A program made the translations under genes and the position numbers. A stretch of 38,197 bases of DNA from JASLPR01 sp964496475 (GTDB lineage Bacteria; Chloroflexota; UBA11872; VXNJ01): positions 1 to 38,197 of the forward strand of contig CAZBZS010000020.1 in NCBI GenBank assembly GCA_964496475.1. Reading direction: 5' to 3'. The notes under the pieces are model-generated. The model saw nothing but the letters and a program-made list of their open reading frames with translations, was not told the origin of the DNA and did no database searches. Shown here in pieces: positions 17,211-25,717 of this stretch. The first letter of the stretch is position 1, and every line of letters starts with the position of its first letter.

Positions 17211-18959
17211 CTACCGCCCCGCCTGCTTTCGCCTCCGCGCTCCCGTGCGCTTCCACGCCTCGGCCTGTTCCAGCAGTTCTGTCGCCGTCCGCACCGCCCC
17301 CTTTCCCTTACCCGCCATCGCCGCCAATTCTTCCATTCGCTGGCTTGCGTCCAGCCGCACTACGCTTGTCACCGCCCGCTCATCCTTGGCCGCCTTTTCG
17401 ATGTAAAAATGTGTGTCCGCGAAAGCCGCCACCTGCGGCAAATGCGTTATGCAAAGCACCTGATGACCCCGGGCCAGTTCCCCCAACTTCTCACCGATCA
17501 CCCCGGCGCTGCGCGCCCCGATCCCCTGATCGACCTCGTCAAATATCAATGTCGGGGTCGAGTCCACCTCGCTCAGCGCCGCCTTCAGCGCCAGCATGAT
17601 CCGCGACATTTCTCCGCCCGAGGCCACCTGACCCAGCGACTTCAGCTTTTCGCCCGGATTCGTCGTCACCACAAACGTCACCTGATCGATTCCCGCCTCC
17701 TCAATTCTTAATGGTTCCGCGTGGCCTTTTACGGCTATCCCGTCCTCATTGGCCCTCACCGTAAAGTTGACGGCGAACCTCGCCTCCTCCATCCCCAACT
17801 CGTGCATATTTGCCGCCACCGCCTTCGCCAGGCCATCTGCTGCCTCCCGCCGTTTCACCGAAAGCTCCCCGGCCCACTCGCCCAGTATCCCCTCAATATT
17901 CTCCAAGCCCCCTTCAAGATCGCCTGCTCGCTCGTCCGCGTTCTTCAGCGCCGACAGCCGCTCCTTCGCCTCCCGCCCGAATTCGACCACCGCCTCGATC
18001 GAATCACCATACTTACGCTTCAGGCTTTCCAACAGGTCCAGACGCAATTCGATCTCTTCCAGCCGGTCCGGATCGTCCGCCACCGACTCCACGTACGAAC
18101 TCATTTCCGAGGCCATCTCGCCCAGCATCTCCGTCGCCGCCCCCAGCCGCTCCAGCGCCGGTTTCACCGTCTCGTCCAGATCGGCTACTTCTTGCAACCG
18201 CTCAAGCGCTTCCCCGGCCAGGTCCGCCGCTCCCATGCTCGCACCCTCCTGATCCGAAAGCGCCCGCGCCGTCGCCCCCGCGAGCTCCACTAGCCTCCGG
18301 CTGTTCATCAGAATCGTCCGCTCGGCCCGGATGCTCTCCTCCTCGTCAGTCTCCAGTTCGGCGGACTCGATCTCTTCCACCTGAAATCGCAGCAGGTCGA
18401 TTTCCCTCGCCCGATTCCGGGAGTGTTCGCGCAACTTGGCGATCTCGCGCTCCAGCGACCGAAATTCACTTACCCTCCGCCGTAATTCCGCCGCCCGCTC
18501 CAGCAGTCCGCCGTAGGCATCCACGAAGTGCAACTGTCGCACCGGCTGCGACAGGGACTGCTGCTCGCTCTGACCCTGTATACCGATCAGTCCCGGCGTG
18601 ATGTTCTGCAACGTTCGCAGCGGCACGGCCCTGCCGTTCAGACGCACCACCGAGCGCGTCGGCGTGACCTCCCGGGACACAATCAGCGTGTCATCCTCCA
18701 GCTCGATCCCCGCCTCGCCCAGCGCCTCCTCGATCCCGGGCTCAACCTCCAGCGTGAAGATTCCCTCGATATACGCCGACTTCGACCCGCTTCTGATACT
18801 TCCCGTCGCCGCCCGCTCCCCCACCAGAAGGCCGATCGCGTCCACGATGATCGACTTCCCCGCCCCCGTTTCCCCCGTGAGCGCGTTGAGGTGCGGACCG
18901 AATTCCAGCGTCAGATCACCTATCAGCGCGAAGTTTTTGATGCGAACGCTGCTCAGCAC
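17211..18959 (-). CDS. recN: DNA repair protein RecN
   Basis: This SMC-like ATPase of 582 residues acts at double-strand breaks. Walker A GETGAGKS is at residues 29-36 after the family start LSSVRIKNFALI. A long coiled coil fills the middle. The ABC signature is LGQVASGGEMSRIMLALK and Walker B is TLIFDEVDQGIG, followed by the RecN-type LCITHLPQVAAFAD. GTG 18959 is three bases after the nadK stop; the two adjacent genes are probably co-transcribed, a common bacterial arrangement. A basic C-terminal tail (RRRKQAGR) follows the conserved part. Confidence 0.95.
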   Translation of the reverse strand: MLSSVRIKNFALIGDLTLEFGPHLNALTGETGAGKSIIVDAIGLLVGERAATGSIRSGSKSAYIEGIFTLEVEPGIEEALGEAGIELEDDTLIVSREVTPTRSVVRLNGRAVPLRTLQNITPGLIGIQGQSEQQSLSQPVRQLHFVDAYGGLLERAAELRRRVSEFRSLEREIAKLREHSRNRAREIDLLRFQVEEIESAELETDEEESIRAERTILMNSRRLVELAGATARALSDQEGASMGAADLAGEALERLQEVADLDETVKPALERLGAATEMLGEMASEMSSYVESVADDPDRLEEIELRLDLLESLKRKYGDSIEAVVEFGREAKERLSALKNADERAGDLEGGLENIEGILGEWAGELSVKRREAADGLAKAVAANMHELGMEEARFAVNFTVRANEDGIAVKGHAEPLRIEEAGIDQVTFVVTTNPGEKLKSLGQVASGGEMSRIMLALKAALSEVDSTPTLIFDEVDQGIGARSAGVIGEKLGELARGHQVLCITHLPQVAAFADTHFYIEKAAKDERAVTSVVRLDASQRMEELAAMAGKGKGAVRTATELLEQAEAWKRTGARRRKQAGR

Positions 18960-18962
18960 CGC

Positions 18963-19826
18963 CTACTCCGAATCGCGTTTTGGCCGCAGAATCTCCGTCG
19001 GAATCGACCACCGCATCTTGCTGGCAAGTACCGGGAAGAAATAGTTCCGCTCTCGGAATCGCAGAAACCGGGCCGGCAGCGCCGACGCTGTGCAAGAAAC
19101 CTGATCGCCGTTCAGCATGTTCAGGTGCGTCTGCCCGTCTACCGTCAGCCCCACCTCATGCCTTGTGGAAACCGTCAGGTCGATAGTCGAGTCGCTGTTC
19201 GCCACCAGCGCGTTCGAAGCCGTCAGGAACGGCGAGATCGGTACGATCGCTAGCGTCCGCGCCTCGGGGTGCATCACCGGCCCGTTCAGCGCCAGCGCAT
19301 ACCCCGTCGAGCCCGTCGGCGTCGCCACCACCATCCCGTCCGATGTGTAAGTGACCACGTCCGCCCCGTCGATCGCCACCGTCACGTCTATCACCCGGCT
19401 TATCGATCCCCTCGCGACCACCAGATCGTTCACGGCCAATCCGCTGGCAAGCTCCTTCCCATCCCGTCGGTGGCGCCATTCCAGCAGAATTCTCTCCTCC
19501 AGCCAGCCGTCCATCGAGTCGTACTTCTCCAGGCCCGCCTCGAACTCCACCGCCTCCACTTCCGTCAGGAAGCCCAGGTTCCCAAAATTCACTCCCAAGC
19601 ACGGGATTCCATACGGAGCACCGACCCGCACCGCCCGCAGCAGCGTGCCGTCGCCTCCCAGGGATATGAGTAGATCCGTACCCTCAAACTCCTCGTTCCC
19701 TTCCTCCAGCACCCATGACGACAGGCTCCACACCTCGTGCCCCAGCGACACCAGCTTTTCCGTAGCCCGCGCCACCATCGCGACCGCGCCCCGGTTTTGT
19801 GGCTGAAAAAGCAGTCCTGTACGCAT
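18963..19826 (-). CDS. nadK: NAD kinase
   Basis: This 287-residue enzyme phosphorylates NAD to NADP in the cytoplasm. The defining GGDGT motif is at residues 57-61 (LISLGGDGTLLRAVR). Also visible are the family's VNFGNLGFLTE strand, the LAVNDLVVARG segment and the glycine-rich YTSDGMVVATPTGSTGYAL. Length matches the usual 270-300. Start ATG 19826; the ribosome site is weak. The stop lies three bases before recN, and hisB ends 110 bases upstream. Confidence 0.95.
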   Translation of the reverse strand: MRTGLLFQPQNRGAVAMVARATEKLVSLGHEVWSLSSWVLEEGNEEFEGTDLLISLGGDGTLLRAVRVGAPYGIPCLGVNFGNLGFLTEVEAVEFEAGLEKYDSMDGWLEERILLEWRHRRDGKELASGLAVNDLVVARGSISRVIDVTVAIDGADVVTYTSDGMVVATPTGSTGYALALNGPVMHPEARTLAIVPISPFLTASNALVANSDSTIDLTVSTRHEVGLTVDGQTHLNMLNGDQVSCTASALPARFLRFRERNYFFPVLASKMRWSIPTEILRPKRDSE

Positions 19827-19936
19827 ATTTCAGGTCTCGCGCTCCGCCCGACTGGCGGCAAAAATGGTGACGTTCATTCTAGGTAGCCGGGTGATAACGG
19901 TCCAACCGTCCCCATCCCCGGCCGCCCGGCGATCCC

Positions 19937-20530
19937 CTACTCCGTCATCGTGCCCTTCGTCGACGGCACTTGGCCCCCGCGCCTCCCATCGATCGCCGTC
20001 GCCGCGTCCAGTGCCCGCGCCAGTGCCTTGAAAGCCGCCTCACATTTGTGATGGTCATTCTGCCCGGCCAGGATGCGGACGTGGATGTTCGCCCCCGCGT
20101 GCCGCGCCAGCGTGTCGATGAAGTGCGGAATCAGCTGCGTTTCCAGGTCGCCGATCTCCGCGTTCGCGAAATTCCCTTCAAACGACGAGTGACCTCGCCC
20201 GCTGAGATCAATCGACACCTGTGCCAGCGCTTCGTCCATGGGCACTGTCGAGTCCGCCATCCGGCTGATTCCCGCCCGATCACCAAGTGACTCGCTGATC
20301 GCCTTCCCCAGCACTATTCCCACGTCCTCGACCGAGTGGTGCGCATCCACCTCCAGGTCACCCTTGGCCCCGATTTTCAGGTCGAACAGGCCGTGTCGCG
20401 CTACCTGCGCCAGCATGTGATTGAAGAAGGCGATGCCGGTGTCGATGTCGCTCTCCCCGCTGCCGTCCAGCTCAATTTCAACCCGTACCGCCGTCTCCAG
20501 CGTCTCGCGTGTCGCTTTCGCAGATCTCAA
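19937..20530 (-). CDS. hisB: Imidazoleglycerol-phosphate dehydratase
   Basis: The enzyme catalyses the sixth step of histidine biosynthesis, dehydrating imidazoleglycerol phosphate to imidazoleacetol phosphate. It is the monofunctional form, 197 residues. The two manganese-binding motifs are DAHHSVEDVGI and HHKCEAAFKALARAL; FFNHMLAQVARHG is also typical. The start is a TTG at 20530 giving the usual N terminus (AKATRETLET). Its leader has two inverted repeats. It lies 109 bases downstream of hisD, with no other his genes in view. Confidence 0.94.
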   Translation of the reverse strand: MRSAKATRETLETAVRVEIELDGSGESDIDTGIAFFNHMLAQVARHGLFDLKIGAKGDLEVDAHHSVEDVGIVLGKAISESLGDRAGISRMADSTVPMDEALAQVSIDLSGRGHSSFEGNFANAEIGDLETQLIPHFIDTLARHAGANIHVRILAGQNDHHKCEAAFKALARALDAATAIDGRRGGQVPSTKGTMTE

Positions 20531-20549
20531 ATCCGTGCGTTCCTAATCG

Positions 20550-20569
20550 AATCCGTCCCGGGTCGGATT
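20550..20569 (-). promoter_or_regulatory. Inverted repeat in hisD-hisB intergenic leader
   Basis: AATCCG at 20550-20555 and CGGATT at 20564-20569 are perfect inverted copies around an 8-base loop containing CCCGGG. The structure ends 20 bases before the TTG of hisB. A second weaker stem (CCCGG and CCGGG) lies in the same 109-base gap nearer hisD. There is no U-run, so it is not a classic terminator, and no histidine-rich leader peptide is seen. It might affect mRNA processing or hisB translation. Confidence 0.3.
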
Positions 20570-20639
20570 GTACCGGCTCTTCACCCATTTTCGGCCGGCT
20601 CGGCGAAATCGCCACCCGGGCATCCACGCTGCCGGGCTG

Positions 20640-21965
20640 CTAATCGCCCTTCTGCAGCCGAATCTCCGCCGCTCTTGCGTGCCCCTCCAGCTCCTCGTAC
20701 CGCGCAAGTCGCGCCGCCAGCGGCGCCATCTCCACCGCCACCTCCTGCGAAAGCGCGAACACGCTCACCGTCTTCACGAAATCACCCACCGTCACCGACG
20801 AGGCGAATCGCGCCGTCCCTCCCACCGGCATCACATGACTAGGCCCGGCCACGTAATCGCCCAGCACCTCCGGAGAGTGCGCTCCCACGAAAACACCGCC
20901 CGCATTCCTGACCTTTGGAACCAACGCCATGGGGTCGACGGTCATCAGGCACAGGTGTTCCGGCGCATATTCGTTCGCCAGCTCCACCGCGTCCTCCAGA
21001 CTGTCCACTACCCCGATCCCGCCCCGGTTCCTCAGTGCCGCCAGCGCCACCTCTCGCCGCGGCAGATCGACCAGTTGCCTCTCCAGTTCCGCCTCCACCG
21101 ACTCCGCCAGCTCCTCCGAGTCCGTCAGCAGAACCGGAGCCGCCATCGGATCGTGCTCCGCCTGTGCGATCAGGTCCGCCGCCACCTCCGCCACATCCGC
21201 CGTAGCGTCGGCTATCAGCAGCGTTTCCGTCGGGCCCGGCAGCGTGCTCACTCCCGCTAGGCCAAACGCCCGACGCATCGCTAGGACCACGAATATGTTC
21301 CCCGGCCCCGCGATCTTGTCCACCCTCGGTATCGATTCCGTCCCCAACGCCATCGCCGCCACCGCCTGCGCCCCCCCCACCGCGTACACGCCGTCCGCTT
21401 CCGCGATCCGCGCCGCCGCCAGCGTAACCTCCGCCACCCTGCCATCCGGTCCGCCCGGACTGAACACCAGCAGCTCGGTCACCCCGGCCACCTTCGCCGG
21501 AATCGCCGTCATCAGCAGCGACGACGGATACGCCGCCCGCCCGCCTGGCGCGTACACGCCCACTCGATCCACCGGCCTGAACATCTGCCCCACCCCCATC
21601 TCCTCATCCGTCCAGTCCTCTGTCACCGTCTGTTTGTGGAACCGTCGGATCCGCTCGGCAGCCACCTCCAGGTCCGCCAGCAATCCCGGTGCCGCCCGCT
21701 CCATCGCCGCGTCAATTTCCCCATCCTCGACCCGCAGTCTCTCCGCACAGGTCTCGCCCAGCGCCTCGCTGATTCGCCGCACCCCGGTGTCTCCTTGCTC
21801 CTCCACCTCCGCGAAGACTCGCTGCACAAACTCCTCCGCCGTAATCTTCTCCTCGTAAACTGCCTGAAACCGCGCCGCCTCCGCCTCCGGAATCTCCACG
21901 TTCAAGATCGTCCTCCGCTCGAGTATTTCCCGCGACGCCTCCGTTCCCTGCAATATCTGCACCAT
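20640..21965 (-). CDS. hisD: Histidinol dehydrogenase
   Basis: The enzyme performs the last two oxidations of histidine synthesis, histidinol to histidine with two NAD. At 441 residues it is full length. Family segments in order are RPVDRVGVYAPGGRAAYPS, GPGNIFVVLA, GPTETLLIAD, QAEHDPMAAPVLLT, EYAPEHLCLM, and FVGAHSPEVLGDYVAGPSHV with the zinc-site residues. ATG 21965 is two bases after the dtd stop. It is upstream of hisB in the same direction. Confidence 0.96.
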   Translation of the reverse strand: MVQILQGTEASREILERRTILNVEIPEAEAARFQAVYEEKITAEEFVQRVFAEVEEQGDTGVRRISEALGETCAERLRVEDGEIDAAMERAAPGLLADLEVAAERIRRFHKQTVTEDWTDEEMGVGQMFRPVDRVGVYAPGGRAAYPSSLLMTAIPAKVAGVTELLVFSPGGPDGRVAEVTLAAARIAEADGVYAVGGAQAVAAMALGTESIPRVDKIAGPGNIFVVLAMRRAFGLAGVSTLPGPTETLLIADATADVAEVAADLIAQAEHDPMAAPVLLTDSEELAESVEAELERQLVDLPRREVALAALRNRGGIGVVDSLEDAVELANEYAPEHLCLMTVDPMALVPKVRNAGGVFVGAHSPEVLGDYVAGPSHVMPVGGTARFASSVTVGDFVKTVSVFALSQEVAVEMAPLAARLARYEELEGHARAAEIRLQKGD

Positions 21966-21967
21966 CC

Positions 21968-22459
21968 TCAGTCCCAGTCCGTTTCCGGTTTCTGCCGTCC
22001 GGGTCGTTTGCGATCCCAGCTATCCAGCAGAATCGTCACCGGCCCGTCGTTTACGGACTCCACCTCCATGTGCGCCCCGAACTCTCCCGTCTCCACTTCC
22101 GCCCCCACCTCCTCCAGCCCTCTCCGCAATTCATCGAGCAACCGCGTAGCCCTCTCGGGCTCCGCCGCCGCGGTGAAACTCGGCCGCCGTCCCTTGCGCA
22201 TGTCCGCCAGCAGCGTGAACTGCGATATCAACAGAATCGCGCCCCCCGAGTCGATCACCGAGTCGTTCATCCGGCCCTCGCGCTCAAATATCCGCAGATT
22301 CGCGATCTTTCCCGCCAGGTACTCCGCATCTGCCACCTCATCCCCTTCGGCGACCCCGGCATACACCAGCAGCCCCCCGGCGATCGAGCCAACCTCCCGC
22401 CCTTCAACCGATACCCTCGCCCGTGCGATCCGCTGCACTACCGCCTTCACGCTCCCCAC
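21968..22459 (-). CDS. dtd: D-aminoacyl-tRNA deacylase
   Basis: This enzyme removes D-amino acids (and glycine from tRNA-Ala) to keep translation chirally clean. Both signature motifs are present: LLISQFTLLAD (SQFTL) and VNDGPVTILLD (N-x-GP). The family start VKAVVQRIARARV begins at codon four. Either the GTG at 22459, immediately after the previous stop, or the GTG at 22450 could be used; GGTGGGGAG precedes the second. The 163 residues include a basic C-terminal tail (RKRPGRQKP) beyond the usual 145-150. Confidence 0.94.
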   Translation of the reverse strand: MGSVKAVVQRIARARVSVEGREVGSIAGGLLVYAGVAEGDEVADAEYLAGKIANLRIFEREGRMNDSVIDSGGAILLISQFTLLADMRKGRRPSFTAAAEPERATRLLDELRRGLEEVGAEVETGEFGAHMEVESVNDGPVTILLDSWDRKRPGRQKPETDWD

Positions 22460-22795
22460 CTACTTCGACGAAGTCTCGACCCCGCTCGACTTCGCCTTCG
22501 TTTCCGCTTTCTCCCCCTTGCCATCAGCCGAAGAAGCTTCAACGGGCTTGCTCTCCGATTTCTTGCTTTCCCCACCGTCACCATTGTCCTTCTTGGCTTC
22601 CTTCTTGTCCTTCTTAGACCGGTTATCGGTAACGTACCAGCCCTCCCCTTTGAAGATAATTCCCGCCGCGAAGATACGCCGGCGCAGCTGATCCTCCGCA
22701 CACTCCGGGCACTTCACCAGCGCATCCTCGCTAAAGCTCTGCACCACTTCCAGTTCGTGTTCGCAGTTGTCGCACACGTATGCGTATGTGGGCAT
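22460..22795 (-). CDS. FmdB-family zinc-ribbon protein
   Basis: The N terminus MPTYAYVCDNCEHE is diagnostic of FmdB regulatory-type zinc ribbons. Four cysteines at 8, 11, 29 and 32 form two C-x2-C knuckles. After residue 60 the chain is a Lys/Glu/Ser-rich low-complexity tail. AGGGAG lies four bases before ATG 22795. It is the first gene of the run fmdB-dtd-hisD-hisB-nadK-recN. The family has been called regulatory, but its molecular target is not established. Confidence 0.9.
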   Translation of the reverse strand: MPTYAYVCDNCEHELEVVQSFSEDALVKCPECAEDQLRRRIFAAGIIFKGEGWYVTDNRSKKDKKEAKKDNGDGGESKKSESKPVEASSADGKGEKAETKAKSSGVETSSK

Positions 22796-22930
22796 CGGCT
22801 CCCTTTTCGCGCTGTGACTTGTCGTCGATATCCAAAATCAGCGAAGGCCGGGATCGCCATTATACGCTGGGATTTCCACGTGCCTATAGGCGGTTTCGGC
22901 GCCGTCTCCGCCGTGCGTAAGCTCTCGTTA

Positions 22931-22948
22931 CCCGATATAGTTATCGGG
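22931..22948. promoter_or_regulatory. Perfect inverted repeat in divergent intergenic region
   Basis: CCCGATA (22931-22937) and TATCGGG (22942-22948) are exact inverted copies around TAGT. It lies in the 247-base gap between the fmdB operon and the divergent small gene at 23043. The symmetric, AT-centred form is that of a possible operator, or a short hairpin. No regulator gene is adjacent, so a bound protein cannot be named. Confidence 0.35.
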
Positions 22949-23042
22949 CGGTACGGGCAGGCTGTGATAAGCGGCAGGAGTGAGCGCCCACGTGATAATT
23001 TTCCAGTGGTCAGCAGTTGCCGTTGATGGGTGTGTTGATCCT

Positions 23043-23312
23043 GTGGTGAACATCATTCGGCGCTGGGTGCATTCCGAGCTCATCGAACTCGGCTGGCCCG
23101 CCGGTCGCATCTTTCGATCCGCCGGCCGGCGTGGTTCCCTCACCGTCGAGCACCACTTCGACGACATGCCACTTTTTGAGTGTGCCTGGGAAGGTCTCCT
23201 CAACAGCGACAAGGCCCCCGAGCTCTGGGCTGAGCTCCAGCCCTATCTCGTGGACGACAACGTCGATCGTCAGCTCTATTCCGTCACCTACGCCCGGGAC
23301 CGCTCCCGCTAG
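23043..23312 (+). CDS. Small hypothetical protein, possible dimeric alpha/beta-barrel fold
   Basis: About 89 residues from GTG 23043 (GTG 23046 is equally possible; the frame stays open to 22980). The chain has a strand-helix pattern: VNIIRRWVHSE, GSLTVEHHFDDM, FECAWEGLLNSDKAPELW, then RQLYSVTYA. The alternation, with an AWE..L helix and a closing short strand, resembles NIPSNAP/EthD-like dimeric barrels, but no signature is strong enough to assign it. No signal peptide or helix for membranes. It stands alone, diverging from the fmdB operon and converging with otsB. Confidence 0.5.
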   Translation: MVNIIRRWVHSELIELGWPAGRIFRSAGRRGSLTVEHHFDDMPLFECAWEGLLNSDKAPELWAELQPYLVDDNVDRQLYSVTYARDRSR

Positions 23313-23371
23313 GTCTACGCCCCGGCCGCTCCCTCCGAACCGCCCCACCCACTCCCGCTCGACAACTCTCC

Positions 23372-24154
23372 TCACTCCCTCTTCTGCCCCCGACGAAGCT
23401 CCAGTAGACTCGCCAGCAACGCCCCCACCTGCTCCTGTCCTGCCAGCCGATGCCCTGCTCCGGACGCGCCCGGTCCCACCTTTACCCCCACATCCTCCGG
23501 ACCCAGCACCGCGAAAGCGTCCTCATCGGTCAGGTCGTCACCTAGAAACACCGTCGCTTCTGCCCCGCACTCCTCGCGAATTCTCCCCAGCGCCATTCCC
23601 TTATCCACCGCCGACGCTGAAAACTCCACCACCTTCTTGCCGTGGCGCTTATGCAGGCGGGTGTCCCGGCCCGGTCCCGCCTCCACCATCCTCAGCGCCT
23701 CGTCTACCAGCCCCGGGTCTACCTTGCGGAAATGAAACGCCACCCCGGTCGCCTTCCGTTCGATGTTCGCCCCGGCGAATTTCGCCGCTATCTCTTCCAG
23801 CGCCGCGCTCACCTCCAACAACCCGGCCGCTTCGTCACCACCGTCCCTCGGTTCTTGCCCGGGCCCCGTCTCCGCCCCGTGGCCGCCCACTAGCACCACG
23901 TTCCGCGGGCCTCCCGAAAGCCGCCTCAGCTCCCCCCACGACCGTCCCGAGATAATTGCGGCCCTCGTGTCCCGCAGCTCCCCCAGCCCCCCCAGCGCCC
24001 TCAGCGCGTTACCGGCCGGAAAGGCCCGTTCGGGCTCCTCCACAATCGGCGCCAGCGTTCCGTCATAATCGCTGGCCACAAGCAACGTCCCCACCCCCGC
24101 CACCCGCGCCAGCTCGCACTCTAGCGAATTCAGGCGCCCAGCTCCCCGAGACAC
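23372..24154 (-). CDS. otsB: Trehalose-6-phosphate phosphatase
   Basis: This HAD-superfamily phosphatase of 260 residues converts trehalose 6-phosphate to trehalose. The nucleophile motif SDYDGTLAPI (Asp 29 and 31) is at the N terminus, IISGRSW is the second motif, and VFLGDDLTDEDAF the metal-binding last motif. The Lys-bearing DKGMAL segment precedes it. GTG 24154 overlaps the end of otsA by 25 bases, so the two are coupled. The C terminus is at a convergent boundary with the small hypothetical gene. Confidence 0.93.
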   Translation of the reverse strand: MSRGAGRLNSLECELARVAGVGTLLVASDYDGTLAPIVEEPERAFPAGNALRALGGLGELRDTRAAIISGRSWGELRRLSGGPRNVVLVGGHGAETGPGQEPRDGGDEAAGLLEVSAALEEIAAKFAGANIERKATGVAFHFRKVDPGLVDEALRMVEAGPGRDTRLHKRHGKKVVEFSASAVDKGMALGRIREECGAEATVFLGDDLTDEDAFAVLGPEDVGVKVGPGASGAGHRLAGQEQVGALLASLLELRRGQKRE

Positions 24155-25512
24155 ATCCTCGCCCAGTCGTGGATGTCATGCCTCTTCACGTAGCACCGCA
24201 TCGCCGCCATACGCTTTTTCGCTTCCTCGGGCGGCAGGTCCACCGCCGCCGCCAGCGCCGCCGACAGCCCGTCCACATCGTGCGGATTCACCAGCAGCGC
24301 CTGAGTCAGGCCTTCCGCCGCCCCTGTGAATTCGCTCAGCAGCAGCACGCCAGTATTGTCCAATCTCGTCGCCACATACTCCTTCGCCACCAGGTTCATC
24401 CCGTCCCGTAGCGGCGTCACCGCCATCACGTCCGCCAGCAGGTAGTACGCCACCAATTCATCCTGCTGCAAGTTCCGATACAAATAGTGCAACGGCACGT
24501 GCCCCGGGTGTCCAAAACGCCCGTTCACATGACCCACGATCTGCTCGATCTGATTCCGCATCTGCGCGTATTCCCCCACCCCCTCCCGACTCGGCACTGC
24601 CACCTGAATAAATATGAAATCGTTTTCCCGTCCCGGATTTCTCTCCAGCAGCGCCTGAAACGCCTTCAACCGAATATCTATCCCCTTCGTGTAGTCCAGC
24701 CGGTCCACCCCCAGAATTACCTTGCGATCGCGAATTTCCCGCCTCAGCGCTTCGGCTCGCGCCACTGCCAGCGGCGACTTCGCCAGCGACGCGAATCGCT
24801 CCGTGTCGATCGCGATCGGCGCTAGCTGCAGCTTTATCGTCCTCCCCCCGTACTCCAGCATCTTGCCCTTTTGCCGCGCCGGGCTGAATCGCTGCGCCGC
24901 CCGGCTGAAATTAGCCAGCCCCAGCGCCGTCTGAAACGCCACCACGTCCGCCCCCAGAATGCCCTCCACGATCTGCGTCCGCCACGGAAGTTGGGCAAAC
25001 AGCTCCACCGGCGGGAACGGTATGTGCAGGTAAAACCCGATCGTTACGTCCGGGCGCCGCTCCCGCAGGTATCCCGGCACCAGTTGCAGTTGATAGTCGT
25101 GAACCCAGGCGATGTCACCCGGATTCACCGCCTCCGCCGCCTCCCGTGCGAACCTTTGATTCACCTCAACGTACGGTCCCCACCAGTGCCGGTGATATTC
25201 CGGCGTTCGCACCGCGTCGTGATACAGCGGCCAGATCGTCCCGTTGCAGAACCCGTAGTAGTAATTCTCCATCTCTTCCGCCGAAATCGGCACCGGACGC
25301 TGCTCGATGCCGTCGTGCTGGAAGTTCTCGATCATCTCGTCCGCCACTCCCGCCCACCCCACCCAGCTACCGTCCCGCTCTTGCAGGAATGGGGTCAACG
25401 AACTCACCAGCCCCCCGGGGCTCATCTCCCATTCCAAAGAGTCCTCGATCCGCCTCACCGGCAGACGGTTGGCGATCACCACAATCCGCCTACTCAAGGA
25501 TCCCCGCCCCAC
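24130..25512 (-). CDS. otsA: Trehalose-6-phosphate synthase
   Basis: This GT20 glycosyltransferase of 460 residues joins glucose from UDP- or ADP-glucose to glucose 6-phosphate. Family motifs are VIANRLPV near 12-19, SPGGLVSSL near 31-39, YYYGFCNGTIWPLYH near 84-98, WVHDYQLQLVP near 136-146, VDRLDYTKGI near 269-278, and TPLRDGMNLVAKEYVA. All key residues are present. Start GTG 25512 is chosen; a TTG five codons later is an alternative. Together with otsB it makes a complete trehalose route, used for osmotic or desiccation protection. Confidence 0.95.
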   Translation of the reverse strand: MGRGSLSRRIVVIANRLPVRRIEDSLEWEMSPGGLVSSLTPFLQERDGSWVGWAGVADEMIENFQHDGIEQRPVPISAEEMENYYYGFCNGTIWPLYHDAVRTPEYHRHWWGPYVEVNQRFAREAAEAVNPGDIAWVHDYQLQLVPGYLRERRPDVTIGFYLHIPFPPVELFAQLPWRTQIVEGILGADVVAFQTALGLANFSRAAQRFSPARQKGKMLEYGGRTIKLQLAPIAIDTERFASLAKSPLAVARAEALRREIRDRKVILGVDRLDYTKGIDIRLKAFQALLERNPGRENDFIFIQVAVPSREGVGEYAQMRNQIEQIVGHVNGRFGHPGHVPLHYLYRNLQQDELVAYYLLADVMAVTPLRDGMNLVAKEYVATRLDNTGVLLLSEFTGAAEGLTQALLVNPHDVDGLSAALAAAVDLPPEEAKKRMAAMRCYVKRHDIHDWARMCLGELGA

Positions 25513-25650
25513 GTCCCACCCTGGCTTCGGCAGAGTTCAAAGCGATCCTTCCGGCTTCATCTTACATACTTCCCGGGCGCTCCCCGCGATCATAGGCTTC
25601 GCCTCCATCCGCCACCACAACAACCGCCGCCCCTCCCTGCTCCCGGCGCG

Positions 25651-25696
25651 CCATTGGGTACCATTGGTGACCACATCACACCCGCCCGCGGGGTGT
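25651..25696 (+). promoter_or_regulatory. Repeat and hairpin upstream of Gfo/Idh/MocA gene
   Basis: CCATTGG occurs twice (25651-25657 and 25661-25667), separated by GTA. Ten bases on, ACACCCGC (25678-25685) can pair with GCGGGGTGT (25688-25696) with one bulged G and a two-base loop. The hairpin ends eight bases before the AAGGAGA ribosome site. Both lie in the 205-base divergent gap between otsA and the gene at 25718, so they may regulate either. Confidence 0.3.
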
Positions 25697-25717
25697 TGCC
25701 CGCAAGGAGATAAATTC

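Noticed and set aside
23010..23375. Minus-strand frame of 121 codons over the small hypothetical gene
   Set aside because: The plus frame has a balanced strand-helix pattern and normal residue mix; the minus frame is a Gly/Val/Glu-rich shadow.
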